Positions 48,101-61,210 of a DNA stretch of 64,000 nucleotides are shown here, one piece after another; the stretch's first letter is position 1; the number at the start of each line of letters is the position of its first letter. Origin of the DNA: Panorpa germanica. Its lineage: Eukaryota; Arthropoda; Insecta; Mecoptera; Panorpidae. The stretch covers positions 19,593,331 to 19,657,330 of the forward strand of contig OY783210.1 of assembly GCA_963678705.1 (NCBI GenBank). Direction: 5' to 3'. A model generated the notes under the pieces. It worked only from the letters and a program-made list of their open reading frames with translations, had not been told where the DNA came from and ran no database searches. The position numbers and the translations under genes are program-made.

Positions 48101-49769
48101 ATGGTTGCAAATGAATTATCTATTTTATCTGTTTTTATTTGATTTAATATATTTGAAATATTTTTAATATTTTCTACTCTATAATCTTTATCTTGATTTA
48201 TATTATCAAATCCTCGCTAAAGCTGATACATCTTAGCCGGAAAAATTTCATAATATTTTTAATTTGTTATATAGTTACTAACTATTACATATATTTGTTA
48301 TCTGCTTAAGTGTTTATAAGAAACGATATATGTTTCTTTCTGTTATTTTAAAATACATGTAATTTCCATTTCTTCAAGATATCGGTACTACGAATCGGCT
48401 AGAATTCTGCAGTATTGACAATTGAAAAATATTTGTAAAACAAAATTCTCCAACATTTGAAATTCCCGCGTTTCACAAATCCGTTCTTTTATCTCTACAT
48501 CTCCTTAAATAATAACTTTCCTAATTTATTAATCTCTGGTAAGAAGAAAAACTTTTTATTTTATCATTTTAAAGAGAGAAGTGAGTTTCCTAATTAACTC
48601 AGTTTTTCAGTTACCAGCCCACAAAATCAAACAGTAATTCCCGGTCAATTAATTCGCCTAATTTACAATATTTCTATAATTATATTTGAAAGAATATTTC
48701 AACTATTATTTAATAAGCTTTGTTAAGTTTCTTAGGAAAAGATTTGTCTTCTTGTTATCATTGTATCTTTTTGACAGATGTTAACTTGAAAATAAAAGTA
48801 ACAAAAACGAATTAAAAAGAGTTATTAAATACTATACATTTTTTTAGAATATCTAATAATTTGGATTATTCTTTTTTCAGCACATTTCTTTTTATTTACA
48901 AATATTATGCCTATACTCCGTTGGGGCAAGTGTTTTTTACCTTGTTTTTAATTATTAACAGCCTCAATGAGAAGGTGTCGTTTCGTTTATCAATTCTTTT
49001 AATTCATTTTCTTATTCTTTTACAAGTTGTTACACTTTAAGGATTTTCTTCGCCCGTTATGTGTGACGTAATTAACAGATTACCCAGTAGGGGGATCGCA
49101 TCAGTGTGCGCAGAAATTAGACTGACTAGGGGTAGCTAATAAACACGTTTTTGTTTACGTGTTCCATAATGAAATACTGATAAAAAACGTTCTACTTTAT
49201 TACAATGAATTACAAATTTCCAACATATAATTTTTGAGTATGTGATAGTTGTGTTATTAATTACAAAACACCCTGTTCCCACCATGCTTACCTTCTGCGA
49301 CCCACGTGATCTAACATGACGTAACAACAGAAGGAAATTAATTAAATCAGTTTTGTTATTTATGAGCTTTTTTTGTTTGATATTTCAAAGTTTATGATAA
49401 TTCTATTTCTATTATGCATATATTGTACGATATGACAATGTGCCTAATGTTCGTTTTGTTTTATTTTTATGTCTGCTGTAATTCTGCCGTGACATGTGAC
49501 ATTATTTTGAGATTTATGTTTATACACTGAATAAGCTGAACTTTATGTACGAGTATGCTTGCTGTTGTATTAGAAATAGTTTGTTTATTACAAAATATAT
49601 TTGATTGATTGGTTCAACATAATTTTCATGGATTCGTAACTTCGATATACGAGTATCAAATATATTCGCAGATACAGAGTGTTATGAAAGCATAAAACCT
49701 TTAATTTCATTCTATCCAGTGTTGTTTTGCCTTACTATTTAGTATAAATTTATTAAAGCTTGAATAACA
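45146..49769. other. Intergenic DNA with two less A+T-rich blocks
   Basis: Blocks at about 45915-46160 and 47030-47240 contain C or G runs and several CpGs, unlike the surroundings. No open frame with a known motif crosses them. The rest is plain A+T-rich sequence. Confidence 0.45.
47651..47675. repeat. Short (TA)n run
   Basis: About 25 bp of TA; a similar short run is at 7203-7219. Confidence 0.85.
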
Positions 49770-50010
49770 CCCAGTAAACATTATAGAATCACTTTTCCAT
49801 CATATTGAAGATGCGTATGATTTTTTTTGTCATGAAAGAGTGCATTTACTCTTCAGTTTCTCACAGTCGCATGTATGAAATGTCTGCTTTATCGGCTTCA
49901 AATGGCGAAACCACTCTACCTGTCGGAATACAAATGAAGATAAAGTGAATTGAAGTGAAATAGTGCTAGAAATATCACAAAACAGTTCCATTCACAAAAT
50001 TGTTTACTGT
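49770..50010 (-). mobile_element. 241-bp MITE, second copy of the CCCAGTAAACA family
   Basis: It is the reverse-complement relative of 8440-8661, ending in CCCAGTAAACA and TGTTTACTG. Small indels separate the copies, so the family is not recent. Confidence 0.78.
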
Positions 50011-51228
50011 GCAAAGTAAAATTCGTGACCGAAGATCATTTCTAAGTATTTTATGGTGCACTATAACAATCTCATTGTTAATTTTAGCCAATGGAACACA
50101 AGTTTATGGCTTTCTCTTTGATAAATTCGCCAATACTCTTTTACACAATTTATTTTTATATTCAAATAAATTTAATTAATCATTTATTTGACTTTTTCCA
50201 TAAATACACGCACAATTTATTTTTATGCAAAGATTTTCTAATTAATTTCCCAGTCGATTAGTTAAATTCCAACATGTATATATATATAAATGTACTTCTA
50301 TATATTTAGAGTAATATATCTATTTCATTCACACATATATTAAGTTAATGATAATAGACAGAGACAAAACTATACAGGATATTACTTTACTATTCTATTT
50401 TGGTTTACAATGATGCTGTGTAATCAATCATCCCTGAATGTAGAGACATGATCTCTATATGACTCTAGAATTTGTAATTTGTGAGGTTTTATACACTTTG
50501 ACGTATATATTATATGTACATCATTGATTACATCTTGAAATATTGCTTTACAATATTGTTATTACACAAATATGTTTGGCAAGTTACGTTTATATCACAT
50601 TGTTGTACCTATTTTTTATCCTGACGTTTTACAAGCGAAGCTATATACCCGGAATGGCTTTGTGATGTTTACTAGTTCATATACCTACTAGACGAAGCTT
50701 ACTATATTTTTTTATTAAAGTATTTTGAAAATAAGTTTATTAATTAAATATAAGTAAATATACCTATTTTCTATTTTGTATTTAACTTAAAAGATAAGAG
50801 TATAGAATTTTATGTTTTATTTGAAAACTTTTACAAAGATATTTCCTATTTGGAAAATACAAAATACTTTTTTCATTTTTGTTACTTTATAGTGTTATAA
50901 TCAGTAAATATTATTTTTTGAATATAAACTTAAAACCCCAATAACATTAGCACCATCTATGATCTAAAAGTATCTGCGCAATTGTCTTAATAATTCTAAT
51001 TTAAAATGATAGATGTGCCTATTATTTTGTTATCCTTCCTGTTACCCCCACCATAAGACATCTGATTTTCGTTTACATAAATTTGTTTATCACATTTTCT
51101 CATTCATTATTTGTTTTACTACAAGACAATCACTCAACTACATTCCTTACTGAAATATATATACATAAATATATATTATTTTACCTACTACCCCACATGT
51201 GACATTCAACATTTATATATTATTAGAC

Positions 51229-51280
51229 ATGAGTGTACTAAATGTGTTGTACTTTTAACGTACAGACTAGTGCGACATAA
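51229..51280 (+). repeat. Short dispersed repeat, copy 2
   Basis: Matches 895-945 (acatgagtgtactaaatgt, then acttttaacgtaca). Confidence 0.6.
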
Positions 51281-51485
51281 ATATGCGACACCTATTCTAA
51301 AATTCTAGGTAGTATTTTTATGAAACAAAAATGTTTCAAAACGAAGTCGGCCTATATCAAAGAAAATTATTCAGAATTATTAAAAAAAATAACGTTTATA
51401 TTAGTAACATTCTGTATTCTATTTTCTCAAAAGTATTTTGTATATTGTATTTAAATACTAATATGAAATGTGTTTCTTATTTTGT

Positions 51486-51560
51486 ATTTTTTTTTTTAAT
51501 AATAATTCACAGGTTTCTTAGGACCACGGTCCTTTTATTTCGTATTTGAAATACGAATTT
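51486..51560 (-). repeat. Possible retroposon 3' end
   Basis: A T run followed by ttcacaggtttcttagg, then ggtccttttat, loosely resembles the 3' end of the LINE family at 10322 and 44891. Neighbouring bases 51520-51612 contain palindromic tttgtatttaaat/aaatacg blocks typical of a MITE. The class is uncertain. Confidence 0.4.
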
Positions 51561-52478
51561 GTTTGCATTTTGTATTTAAATGCTTTTGAAAAGCATTTGT
51601 GTACATCTCTGAGTGATTTATAATTTTGTAAGTTATTGTAATGCTAAATTGTTTTTGATCGGTTGAGGGACGGGCTAATTTGGTTAATATGTGTGGAACG
51701 TACCAATTTTACTGAAAAATATGTATTTTATGTAATTGTTATTATTGTGTATATTACCTAATGACCGTAAATATATATAAACAAATCCAACATGTTTGTT
51801 TTCCATGTACAGTTTTAGCTGAAGGACAATTGGTACACTATCTGTCGTCCATGGTGCTTCCTTTATGTAACTATGGTCGGCGAGTTCTATAACTATAATA
51901 CACATACAAAAATGTATTCCGGGCAAATACGTGACCAGTTTGTTAAAAAAAAAAAAATCTATGTAAACTTTTTCCCGTGTCAAAAATATGACATTTTGTA
52001 TATATACAAATGAAATATCTGATAATAAAATATTTTTTATTTATTTCATTTCATTCCAGTCTGTATATAAATGGTGATATTATGTTTGAATTTGTGGACT
52101 GAGACCTGGAGAATATGTTGGAAGACAGGGAGTATCCCGTACCGTAGAACTAGCTGTAGCAAAAGATGCTGGAGTCTGGAGTGTCTTGTTCAGATTAAAG
52201 CAAAAGATTAAAACTAGTAACCAGTTGAAAAGTACGTGATGTGGTTTAAAATAAAATATGGCAAATGTTACGGTGAGATAAAATATTACAATTTATTAGA
52301 ATATAAAAAAATGGAGATCGTGAAACGTATGCATTACCATCTATTGGTGTTGTTACATTGTAAAAGGTAGTTTGAGGATGCTTCGTAAAAACGCGTTGGT
52401 TTCTAAGGGTTTGAGACCAACAAAAATCGATTAACAAGTTTGTAAGAATTGTTTTTAGTATAATACAATATAAACTAA

Positions 52479-52955
52479 ACGGAGCGGAGGACGAAACACT
52501 GGAGCACATTAAGTTTGAGTATAAGGAAAAAGTAGCGAGCGAAAGGAATATTGGCCAGCTATTAAAGGGAGGCAGTGAAGGAAAGAGGTGGATGGCGGAA
52601 ATAGTAAGAAGGAAAGAAAAAACAGGACAATAAATAAGCTGGTGGGTGGGTTGCACAAGGAACAGGAAGAGAAAGGAAGTACTAAAAGAGGCAGTGAAGG
52701 GAAGCAGGAGAAAAAAAAAAGTAGCGAGGAAACAGTTAAACTTCAGCCCAGAAAAATAGACTAGGGAATAGACCAGTACAGAAGGAAGACTAGGGAAATG
52801 AAGGAAGAGGGTCAAGAGAAGAAGAAGCAGAAAGTACTTTTTTGGAAATAAAAAGGTCTAGAATAATGTAAATTTAATTGTAAGTTGAAGTAAATGAAAT
52901 GTATTAAGAATGTAGATTGTAAAGCCGAAAGGCGAACAATAAACAATTAATAATA
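52479..52955 (+). mobile_element. 5'-truncated LINE 3' end, family X copy 1
   Basis: The plus-strand frame 52481-52633 encodes a polymerase C terminus (DETLEHIKF, LLKGGSEGKRWMAEIVRRKE) ending in TAA. A 3' UTR and a (taa)n tail follow. The probable target duplication is ataaactaa at 52470-52478 and 52956-52964. The same 3' UTR block (attgtaaagccgaaaggc) ends copy 2. Confidence 0.75.
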
Positions 52956-52964
52956 ATAAACTAA

Positions 52965-53620
52965 CGCAATCTTATAGCTGTAAGGAGTCATATATGTATT
53001 ACGTCATACGCAAAGGACGAGAGAGTGTCCACAAAGTGTGACAGGGACCGGGAGAGTTCAAAATTTCGTGACGTCACATCTAATCTTAAATTCGACATAA
53101 GAAAATTTGTTTTTTGTTCCAATAACACGTTCGAATACGTGTGAAAATTAAGAGGTGGGTTAGGTTTTTTTAAAAAAACCATGAAATTTGTGGTATGTAA
53201 TTTTTGAATTACTCCTTAAACAACTACCAAAAATTTGGCACCGAAAGAACTTCTAGATTTTATTCTATCCATTGCAAATTTTATAACCGATTTCATTTTA
53301 CACTCTGTAATTCTTACCATGGTTTCCAAGAGATTCTTGTTCCTCAAAATCTTTTTCTTTATTATACCCCAGTTAATATTGCACTTAAACTAAGCCCAGT
53401 TATAATAAATCTAAGAAGGTATAGATTTTGCTTGAAACCTACACTTTACAACGGTTTAATTAATATTTAATTTCGAAGAAAATTTATGATTATTCTAATG
53501 GGCAACGCTAGAGGGTGTAGTTTTCTTGGCGTATTTTTGTTCCCGGAAAATTTTAAATCTAACTTCTCTAGAAATATATAGAGTATAGATTGTTAAAGTT
53601 AAATTGTTATATCCTTATTG

Positions 53621-53685
<65 letters not shown>

Positions 53686-56340
53686 ATAGGTATATGTAAC
53701 ACATTGCATGTTTATCCCTTCCTGCAATTTGTTTTTTGTTTCTTTGTAACGTGAGAGTTTTCATGTTTCCGTTTCTTCCTGCTATAAAACACTCGTATAT
53801 ACATCACTATAAATTTAGGTTTTATATTTTACAGCTATTTCCACTGCTAATGTATATATTGTATTTATAGCTTTCTGTAAATGCAATAAAACATGTTATA
53901 ACATCTTGAGTATAAGCAACGTATTTCAAAAATTTCGTAGTAACTAAAACATATGTTGTAATAGCAAATATACCAGTACGTTAGGGAAGGGAGAGGGTAC
54001 TATGACAACCACTGAGATCGGCGAGAATAGCAAGAGTTGCAGCTTCTCTTCCACGATTTATCCAAGAAAGTCAATGCGTTTAAAGCATCTCTTTTCTGGG
54101 GTATCTGTATCTGTTGGATATTTCTTATTTATGTTCAAAGCCATGCCTCGGTTCACTGCTATGCATTTAGTGATCTCATTACACAATTATATACTTGACC
54201 TACTTCTAAATTATCGATTGAATCTAAAGACATCGATGTTTATTAAACAATATAAGAAATGCTAAATATTACGCACGTACGATAAGAAATTCGATCCAAA
54301 AGTCAAAGAAGAATAAAACTTAATCAGTCCGAGAATGATAGAAATGGGCAATAAAAAGGACTATTTAATATGTTAGAAAACTAATTCGAATGACTTTAAT
54401 ATAAAAATATATATTTATGAAGGTATTTTGGTTCTATTCAGATCGTTTTAACGTAACTGATATTGCTCTTAACAAGTAATATATAGCATTGTGGTATTTC
54501 CAACATCTAAACATCTTAGGGCTAAAAATGGTTCAAGCTCGCACGTACAAAACATTATAGTTGGAATTACTTCATTCCAGGACTCAAAGGAATTCAATTG
54601 CGGTGCCCGACTTTATGTCGTTAATACTCAAAAAAGTTTATAATCACAAAATGAAAAAAAATATAATACTGTCGTGAAAAAGTTTTAACGAAATTTGAAC
54701 TTTTCACATACGTTGATATAATATTGATGCCGTTAGTTTATTTTATAAAAGTTTATCGAAAATACACTGTTAATTATTAACTTATTAGATTACTGTTTTG
54801 GACGCATTTTGATCTAGATTGATAACATCATAGTTGAAATAGATAAATGTGAAATTATCATTACATAATTAGGGCTATATATCAGTGAATACATTTTTAA
54901 GTAAGATTCTAAAATATGAAAAAATAAATACTAAAAATTCTTACCTGCAATGATGACTGCCAGACTGTATTGTAGTTCACCTGAAAACCATAAATGTATT
55001 CCTAATTTCATGATTGCATAATATATTAAATGAAACCTTGTAATGATAGCCGGCTAGGAATTTACAATTGAAATTTAACTATGAACTTGATAACAGTCAT
55101 TATGATATTATTAAATTGAAATGTTAAAGAAATGAATTTCCAACAAAAACTAATATTTATTTTTTATGTTTTCTTAAGACTTCCTAAGAAATCATTCATA
55201 ATTTAAAAAAACAACAGCGAGGAAATTCAATATGACTTAAAGAAGACGTAGAAGATGGTATCCTCTTACAATCATATATCATAAAATAATAAGATAAACA
55301 AAATATTTAATAAAATAAAATAAAATTTACCTTAAAAATAATAGCACATTTTTTGAAAATGGATAAGATGCATCATTTAGTTTGCTTTCAAAAACCAACA
55401 TCAATTTCTGTAAAATTAAAAAAATTTATTTTAATATTATTTATTCTATAAATATCTCAAATAAAATAATAATATAAGTAATTAATATAACCTTCAAACA
55501 AAAATCTATAAAGCTTCTAATATTCGTTATTTTGTATTTGATCTTCTTCACAACTTTCTTCATAATTCAAACAATATGAATGAAAACTTCCAGCGTGGTA
55601 TTTTTATATTTATTTACGGTTATCGATCGTAATTAATATTTTACAAAGTTTATTTTTACAATATATTTCATATATTTTTCACATTTTCTATTTATCATAT
55701 GCATATATCAGTTGTTCCATTGACTCATTCATTTTCCCAATACTTATTACATAGTTTTGTATACAGTTTTTCATCATTTCAATTACTTCATTATATATTA
55801 CATTTATTCCTCAATATTGTATATTATCTGTCAGCCTGTTTTCTTTTTAATATCGGATTTATTTAAAAGTGGGGAGAAGGGGAAGGGGCACAGTACAGCC
55901 AACCAATTAGTTATTATTATATTTATTATTTGTAATATGTATTATTTATTACTTATTTTTCTTGGAATATGTAAATACAAAACAAATATTTTTTTCACCA
56001 TTTTTCTTTTAATTTTTTATCACTGATTCTAAATATAACCAATTTTAAAAACTTTAATTTTTTGTAAATTTAAATTATTGTTTTCTTTTTTATTAATAAC
56101 TATATTATTAATTACACTATTACGCATTTAATACGTTAGTCTTTGATAGAATTATAACACGTACGAAATATTTATTTAAAATTGAACGGTTTATAAAAAA
56201 ATCACTAAAATTTAACGTTGCACGTTAAAAAATCACTTTTTTATTTTTAATAAATTTAGTCTTTTTAGAAAGTTCTTTTTTTAACATTATTTTATTTTTT
56301 ATATAATAAAAATATATATAATTCTTTTGTTAATATATTT
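52965..56340. other. Intergenic DNA downstream of Dpr gene B
   Basis: It includes the TA run and weak open frames 53204-53470 and 54002-54265 with no known domain. The minus-strand 3' UTR of gene B should begin at the right edge. Confidence 0.5.
53622..53682. repeat. (TA)n microsatellite
   Basis: About 61 bp of TA in intergenic DNA. Confidence 0.95.
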
Positions 56341-56450
56341 TTAGCATAGTAATGATGCTAATACACTTGCTATTATAAGTAATCTGGTTGATGGAGAAGA
56401 CAGGAGTGCTAAACCTCTGCCCCCGTGCTGCATTGCGGCTGGATTTTCAC
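56341..56450 (-). CDS. Dpr gene B last exon: GPI-type tail and stop
   Basis: An acceptor ttgcag precedes the codons completing NGENPAAMQHG, then a Ser/Leu-rich segment, LLIIASVLASLLC and TAA. PAAMQHG is identical to gene A, which confirms this far-downstream exon (3.3-kb intron). Confidence 0.9.
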
Positions 56451-59400
56451 CTGCAACAATGTTAAATTAAAGGACAAACGAGATGTCAAAACATACTGAC
56501 AAATATTTAACATTTAAGAGAACTTGAAAGTATGAGGACAAAATACTTTTTGATGTTGTTAATCTTAAACCCTTAGTAAAATAATTAGTCGAATATTTAA
56601 ATTATGTACAAATCAAATTTTAATTTAAAGAACCTTTCAAAATCAACAAGTGATGCGCTCAAGTACAAGCAAACACATAGTACAGCTACCCCATTGTTTT
56701 AATTGAAATATTGAATCTTTGTTGAAATGTATAATGAACATTTCATATAGCGATTAAATTGTATTAGAAATGTAAACATAAATTTCAATTGGTTTTATGC
56801 TTGATTGTTATAGAATTATAACTCTGTGGATCGTTTGGGGGAGGAGTGTTCGGGGTGAACAATGGCAGGGGATGCAATATTTACTGATAAGCTCCGCGCG
56901 CGCTATTTGCTAATAGATTTATATACATACAATACAAAGCTTCTTATATTTAAGTATAATATTAACATTCTATGCTACAGCACAATCTACATCTTGTAAA
57001 ATTGTTCATTTATATTGTAAGTCAAATATTATTTAAATTATAATTTGATTGCTGTATGTATTTTGTAAGATATTAAATGTACTGTAATTGCCTTCATTTA
57101 GAAGGGAGGAGGTGGATGGCAAAAATAGAAAAAAGGAAAGAAAAAACAGGACAATAAATAAGCTCGTAGCTGGGTTGCATAAGGAACATGAAGAGAGAGG
57201 TAGTACTAAAAGAGGCAGTGAAGGGAAGCAGGAGAAAGAAAGAAGTAGCGAGGAAACAGTTAAACTTCAGTTCAGAAAAATAGAGGATTTGCGGAAAGGA
57301 GATAAGGACAAGAGGTGGATGACGGAGATAGAGATAATAATAAAAAAGTAAAGGAAGAGAGTCAAGAAGAATTAGTAAAGTAAGAGAGTCAAGAAGAAAT
57401 AGTAAAGTAAGAGAGTCAAGAGGAAATAGTAAAGATAGAGTGTTTATGCCTGTAATAGACATAACTGGAGAAGTAAAAACGAAGATAGAAGGCAGGAAGG
57501 ATAGTGAAAAGATAATAGAGGGTTTGTCGAGAGGAGACAAGGAAGGCAAGAGGTGATAGATGAAGATACAGTCAATAAGGAAGGAGAAGCAGGAAACGAT
57601 GTGAATAAAGGAGGAGTAGGGGGAATGAAGAGAGAGGATCAAGAAAAGAAGAAATAGATAGTACTATTCGAAGCAGTAATAGTCTAGAATAGTTTAAGTT
57701 TAGTTTTAACTTTGAATTTATACGAAATGCATTAAGAAATATAATAATGTAGATTGTAAAGGCGAAAGGCACACAATTAATATAATAAATTTAAAAAAAT
57801 GTACTGTAATTGATGTAAATGAATACTCAAATAAATTGACCAAAAGAGCCCGTCAGGTTGGACTTTAAAATAAACTCAACCAAAAGACTGATACAGTCAG
57901 CCAAAATTTCACACGACTACTATTATAATTATTGTGTCAGCGCCGTACATCGCGGGTGGTGCATTCCGGCACATCACAAAGTTGACGTTAAATATATACG
58001 CAAGTGCTTAGTAAGAATTTAGAATTAGGATACCGCATAAAAGAGTAAACGAGTAATTCAGTTTAAGGAACAAAACATGACTCAGGCATGACCTACTACA
58101 GTAGGTATTTAAATTAGCAAAAAACGGGAATCGAACCCGATCCATCGAGGCTATACTTATTTATAAGCAGTGGCTTTTGTTATATTCTATTCTGATAATT
58201 CATATTCGGCGTGTGTTCAGTATTACTTAAATAAATGCATTACTTATTTACAAGTATTACTAAAATGACAAAGCTGTATAAGTAGTATTAATTTTAAAAC
58301 AAATATTCAGAGTAAAATCTATAATCCATCAAAGCATTAGCGACTTGCATCAAAGGAATTACAGCATCAAATTTCCAGGGTACTCGCTACGTATTAGTTT
58401 TACATTCTTTTATACGAGTATATGAAGATCCTTTAATGAAAGATAACAGCTTATATTCATAAAAAACTTATCAGAAATTTTAAAAAGTACTATTTGTAAT
58501 ATTTTCAATATTTTCTGCAAATGAAATTCTTCAGGATTATATAAATGAGTATTTTTTAATAAAGCTTTTACTTAAAGCTTGTTTGTATCAAAAAGCTCTT
58601 CTAATCTCTCAGTTGCTTTTTTATATGAGTACATGTATGTATATGTATATGTATATATACAATTCTTATAAAAGCATGAACTATAGCTGTAATGTAATAT
58701 TAAAGTGATATGTACAAATGGCTCTTTTATTAAATAAAAGTAACTTTATAACAGAATGTAGCACAAAACTTTGTAAATTATATATAATACATCCTTTTTT
58801 TATAGGACTAGTGTTTTATATTTTAAAATTCTAATTCTCGACGTTATAAACAGGAAATATATATCGTTGTATAAATCACTGTCAGTATGTGTATCCACCG
58901 GTGTTAGAACTAGTGGTGAGAATCAAATTCGATAATCTAATATACATTAAAATCCCAAAATAAAAATGTGTTACTATGACCACCTTAACTATGAAAATTG
59001 GACAGGGTACTAGATTTAAGAATTGATCTTTTTGGATTGTACAAATCACTTATTTATTGCAATATCCTATTAGAGAAATTTTTGTATAAAATGTAAATTT
59101 GAAATAAATATTTATTTCTAAGTCAAATAAATATTATTTTATGATGTTCGAAAATCATTTATATCTTTTTGAACACCACTAGTAAAACCTTATAATAAAA
59201 CATAAGATTAAAATAAATTTGCGAACATTTTTCTAGTTGACACTTTTCCATATACGTTGAAACTTTTGCTAAAATAATTTTTATTTAAATATCTTCTTGC
59301 AGGAAATATATGTATTTTATTTTTTTATTTTTGGTGATTTTAATAAATAAAAATTACTTTTTTTATACAACCATATATGTTATAAAATAAAAGGTTTATT

Positions 59401-61210
59401 TTTTAACAAATTTAAAGCCATTTCTTTAAAACTGAAAAATATTATTCCCACTTCTGATTTGGTATTGTATGTAAGTTAGAGTAGTTTAACCTGTGTGTGA
59501 TATTGCTCTTTCCCTTTCTATCATATTTAAAACAATATTGTAATGTAAACAATGTTAAATAAAAATAAGTAAACATAAAAATTTATCAAAATTGTAATGC
59601 TTTAGATGTAATATGCTTTAATAAATATCTAAAAAATGATTTCTTATGAATGTAGCACCATTTTGTATCTAGATACACTTTTAAATAGTATCCTACAAAT
59701 AACGACCACTGGAGATACATTAGAATACTGTTAGAAGATAATTTATGAACTACCCTGTACATTTCCATTATAACTTACCATTCAGGATGTGGACGTAAGT
59801 GCTAGCTGGCTGCGCATTGTTTGGCACGCAACTGTAGTTTCCGGAATGTTGTGGGGTCGCCGATGATATCACCAGTGCACTATGTTTTGCTAATAACTCT
59901 GTTGTGACATTTACCCCCCGATCTGCATCATAATTGATCATACGATTGTTGTGGTACCAAAATACATATATAGGCGGCTCTGTACTTTGTAATACGCCAC
60001 ATGATAATCTTAATGTTGATCCTAGTTTTAGGAATTTTTCGGACGGACCTGATATTTCAGCTCTGGCTTCTGTAATATAGAAATAATATCGTTTAGTGTT
60101 TGATTTTATTAGTAAGGATGATTTGATTAATTTATCTTTAGTAGAGAAAAACGAATCTAAGATTAATTTATAATTACAGGGTTTAGGGGTTATGAGATAC
60201 AATTCCAGGATTGCCTTGGGTTTTCATTTTTTTTTTGTAAAAAACGTTAATTGCAAAATAGTTTTCTGTTTTCTAAATTTGATCGTGTTTTATTAAGAAC
60301 AAAAACAGTGTAGGACGAACCACGAGTTTTAAGGGAACATTATTTTAATGCACAACAAGTTTCTTTAATGTATATTGTCTTTTTCGTGTCAAAAAATTTT
60401 CTGGATTATCTTTGGTTTTATGCCATATGAATACAGCTTAAATGTTATAAATACATTTGAATATTGGAAAGACACTATTTCAAAATATTAATTGACATAG
60501 AAAAATAGGGAGAGAGGAAAATAATGACTTGGGAATTTGGAGATAAAGGTTGCTGTGTGTATGACAGGAGGAGGAAGTACTAAGTACTGGAACATACTAA
60601 GAATAGGTGTACGAAGAAAGTGGAAGCGAAAGCGACGTGAAGGGGAATCCTAAAAGGGAGGATGAATGGAATAATATGGATGGAGGTGAAAAACAGAAGA
60701 AGGAATAATAAGGAGAAGTGAGATACGATCCGTAATACACAAAGTACAAATTACTACTAATATGTGAATGGCGTACTTAAACGGAGACGTAGTAAAAGAG
60801 ATGTAGAAAATAGATGTGAAAAAGGCGAAGGAGACACTAGTTTCAGCATAGTGTATAACTATAGATTATTTTAAGTTTTAATTATGTTAGAATAAGGCTA
60901 AGTAAATTATAATATTGATTGTGAAACCAAAAACACTAACACTATTTTATAAAAGTATTGAATGTTATCTATTGTGAAAAAGAACGCGTGATAAAAAATA
61001 TAAATGAAGTTACAAAATAACTAAATTAAATAGCAGTTTCTTAACATGAGTTTGTTTATCAAATTACCCAAAGACAAAAATGAAAGCTTTTCTTTACTTA
61101 CCTACGACATTCAATTGAATGAATATACTGGTGGGGGGATGCGTGGACACCTGACACTCATAGAGGCCAGCATCTCTCGCCTGTACAAATTTTATTTGCA
61201 ACGTCCAATC
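56341..61210 (-). CDS. Dpr-family two-Ig-domain surface protein, gene B (3' part, three exons)
   Basis: On the minus strand the exons 61102-61210, 59779-60069 and 56341-56450 join in frame, giving 169 residues and a stop. The first encodes the end of Ig1 (DWTLQIKF, YECQVSTHPPTS). The second encodes all of Ig2 in one exon (LRLSC, EPPIYVFWYH, GNYSCVPNNAQPAS, HILNG). The third encodes GENPAAMQHG and a hydrophobic GPI-type tail (LLIIASVLASLLC). Splice sites are canonical. The earlier exons (Ig1 start, WIR block, signal peptide) are not in the window; I searched 61211-64000 for the WIR block and saw none. It is a paralog of gene A, in convergent orientation, with its stop 28.8 kb beyond the gene A stop. 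The introns carry LINE fragments in the opposite orientation. The numbered dpr cannot be assigned. Confidence 0.93.
57091..57796 (+). mobile_element. 5'-truncated LINE 3' end, family X copy 2, in a Dpr gene B intron
   Basis: It is bounded by the 16-bp duplication aaatgtactgtaattg at 57075-57090 and 57797-57812. The frame 57088-57351 encodes the same C-terminal KRWMTEIEIIIKK end as copy 1 with an extra lysine-rich repeat. Three 27-bp tandem repeats (gagagtcaagaagaaatag type) fill ~57356-57436. It lies antisense to gene B. Confidence 0.85.
59779..60069 (-). CDS. Dpr gene B exon: complete Ig2
   Basis: This 291-bp exon has acceptor attacag and donor gtaag on the minus strand. It covers the linker (EARAEISGPSEKF), both Ig2 cysteines (LRLSC, NYSCVP), the Trp in VFWYH, and HILNG. 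Gene A encodes the same domain in two exons. Confidence 0.95.
60560..60945 (+). mobile_element. Decayed LINE 3' end, family X copy 3, in a Dpr gene B intron
   Basis: The frame from 60587 (LEHTKNRC, then an in-frame stop, then ILKGRMNGIIWMEVKNRRRN) matches copy 1 residue by residue in outline. The 3' UTR is weakly similar. The boundaries are approximate. Confidence 0.65.
61102..61210 (-). CDS. Dpr gene B exon: end of Ig1
   Basis: This 109-bp exon has acceptor tttacag and donor gtaagt on the minus strand. It encodes DWTLQIKFVQARDAGLYECQ, VSTHPPTSIF and IQLNVV. It is the exact structural counterpart of 21580-21688. Confidence 0.95.

Larger units (their letters stand above)
56451..61101 (-). other. 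Introns of Dpr gene B
   Basis: Two introns, 56451-59778 and 60070-61101. They carry family X LINE copies 2 and 3, and a B-box-like motif (plus ggaatcgaacc, 58127-58137) with no A box at the right distance. Confidence 0.85.

Noticed and set aside
52246-52815. 189-codon minus-strand open frame resembling a membrane protein
   Set aside because: Antisense of family X LINE copy 1, for the same reason as the 57094-57642 frame.
57094-57642. 182-codon Leu/Ser/Phe-rich minus-strand open frame
   Set aside because: It is the antisense of a purine-rich LINE 3' end with tandem repeats. The hydrophobic look is the complement of AAG/GAA-rich sequence.
58118-58190. Possible tRNA gene (minus-strand GGTTCGATTCC)
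   Set aside because: A good B box, but no A box at tRNA spacing and no acceptor or anticodon stem.
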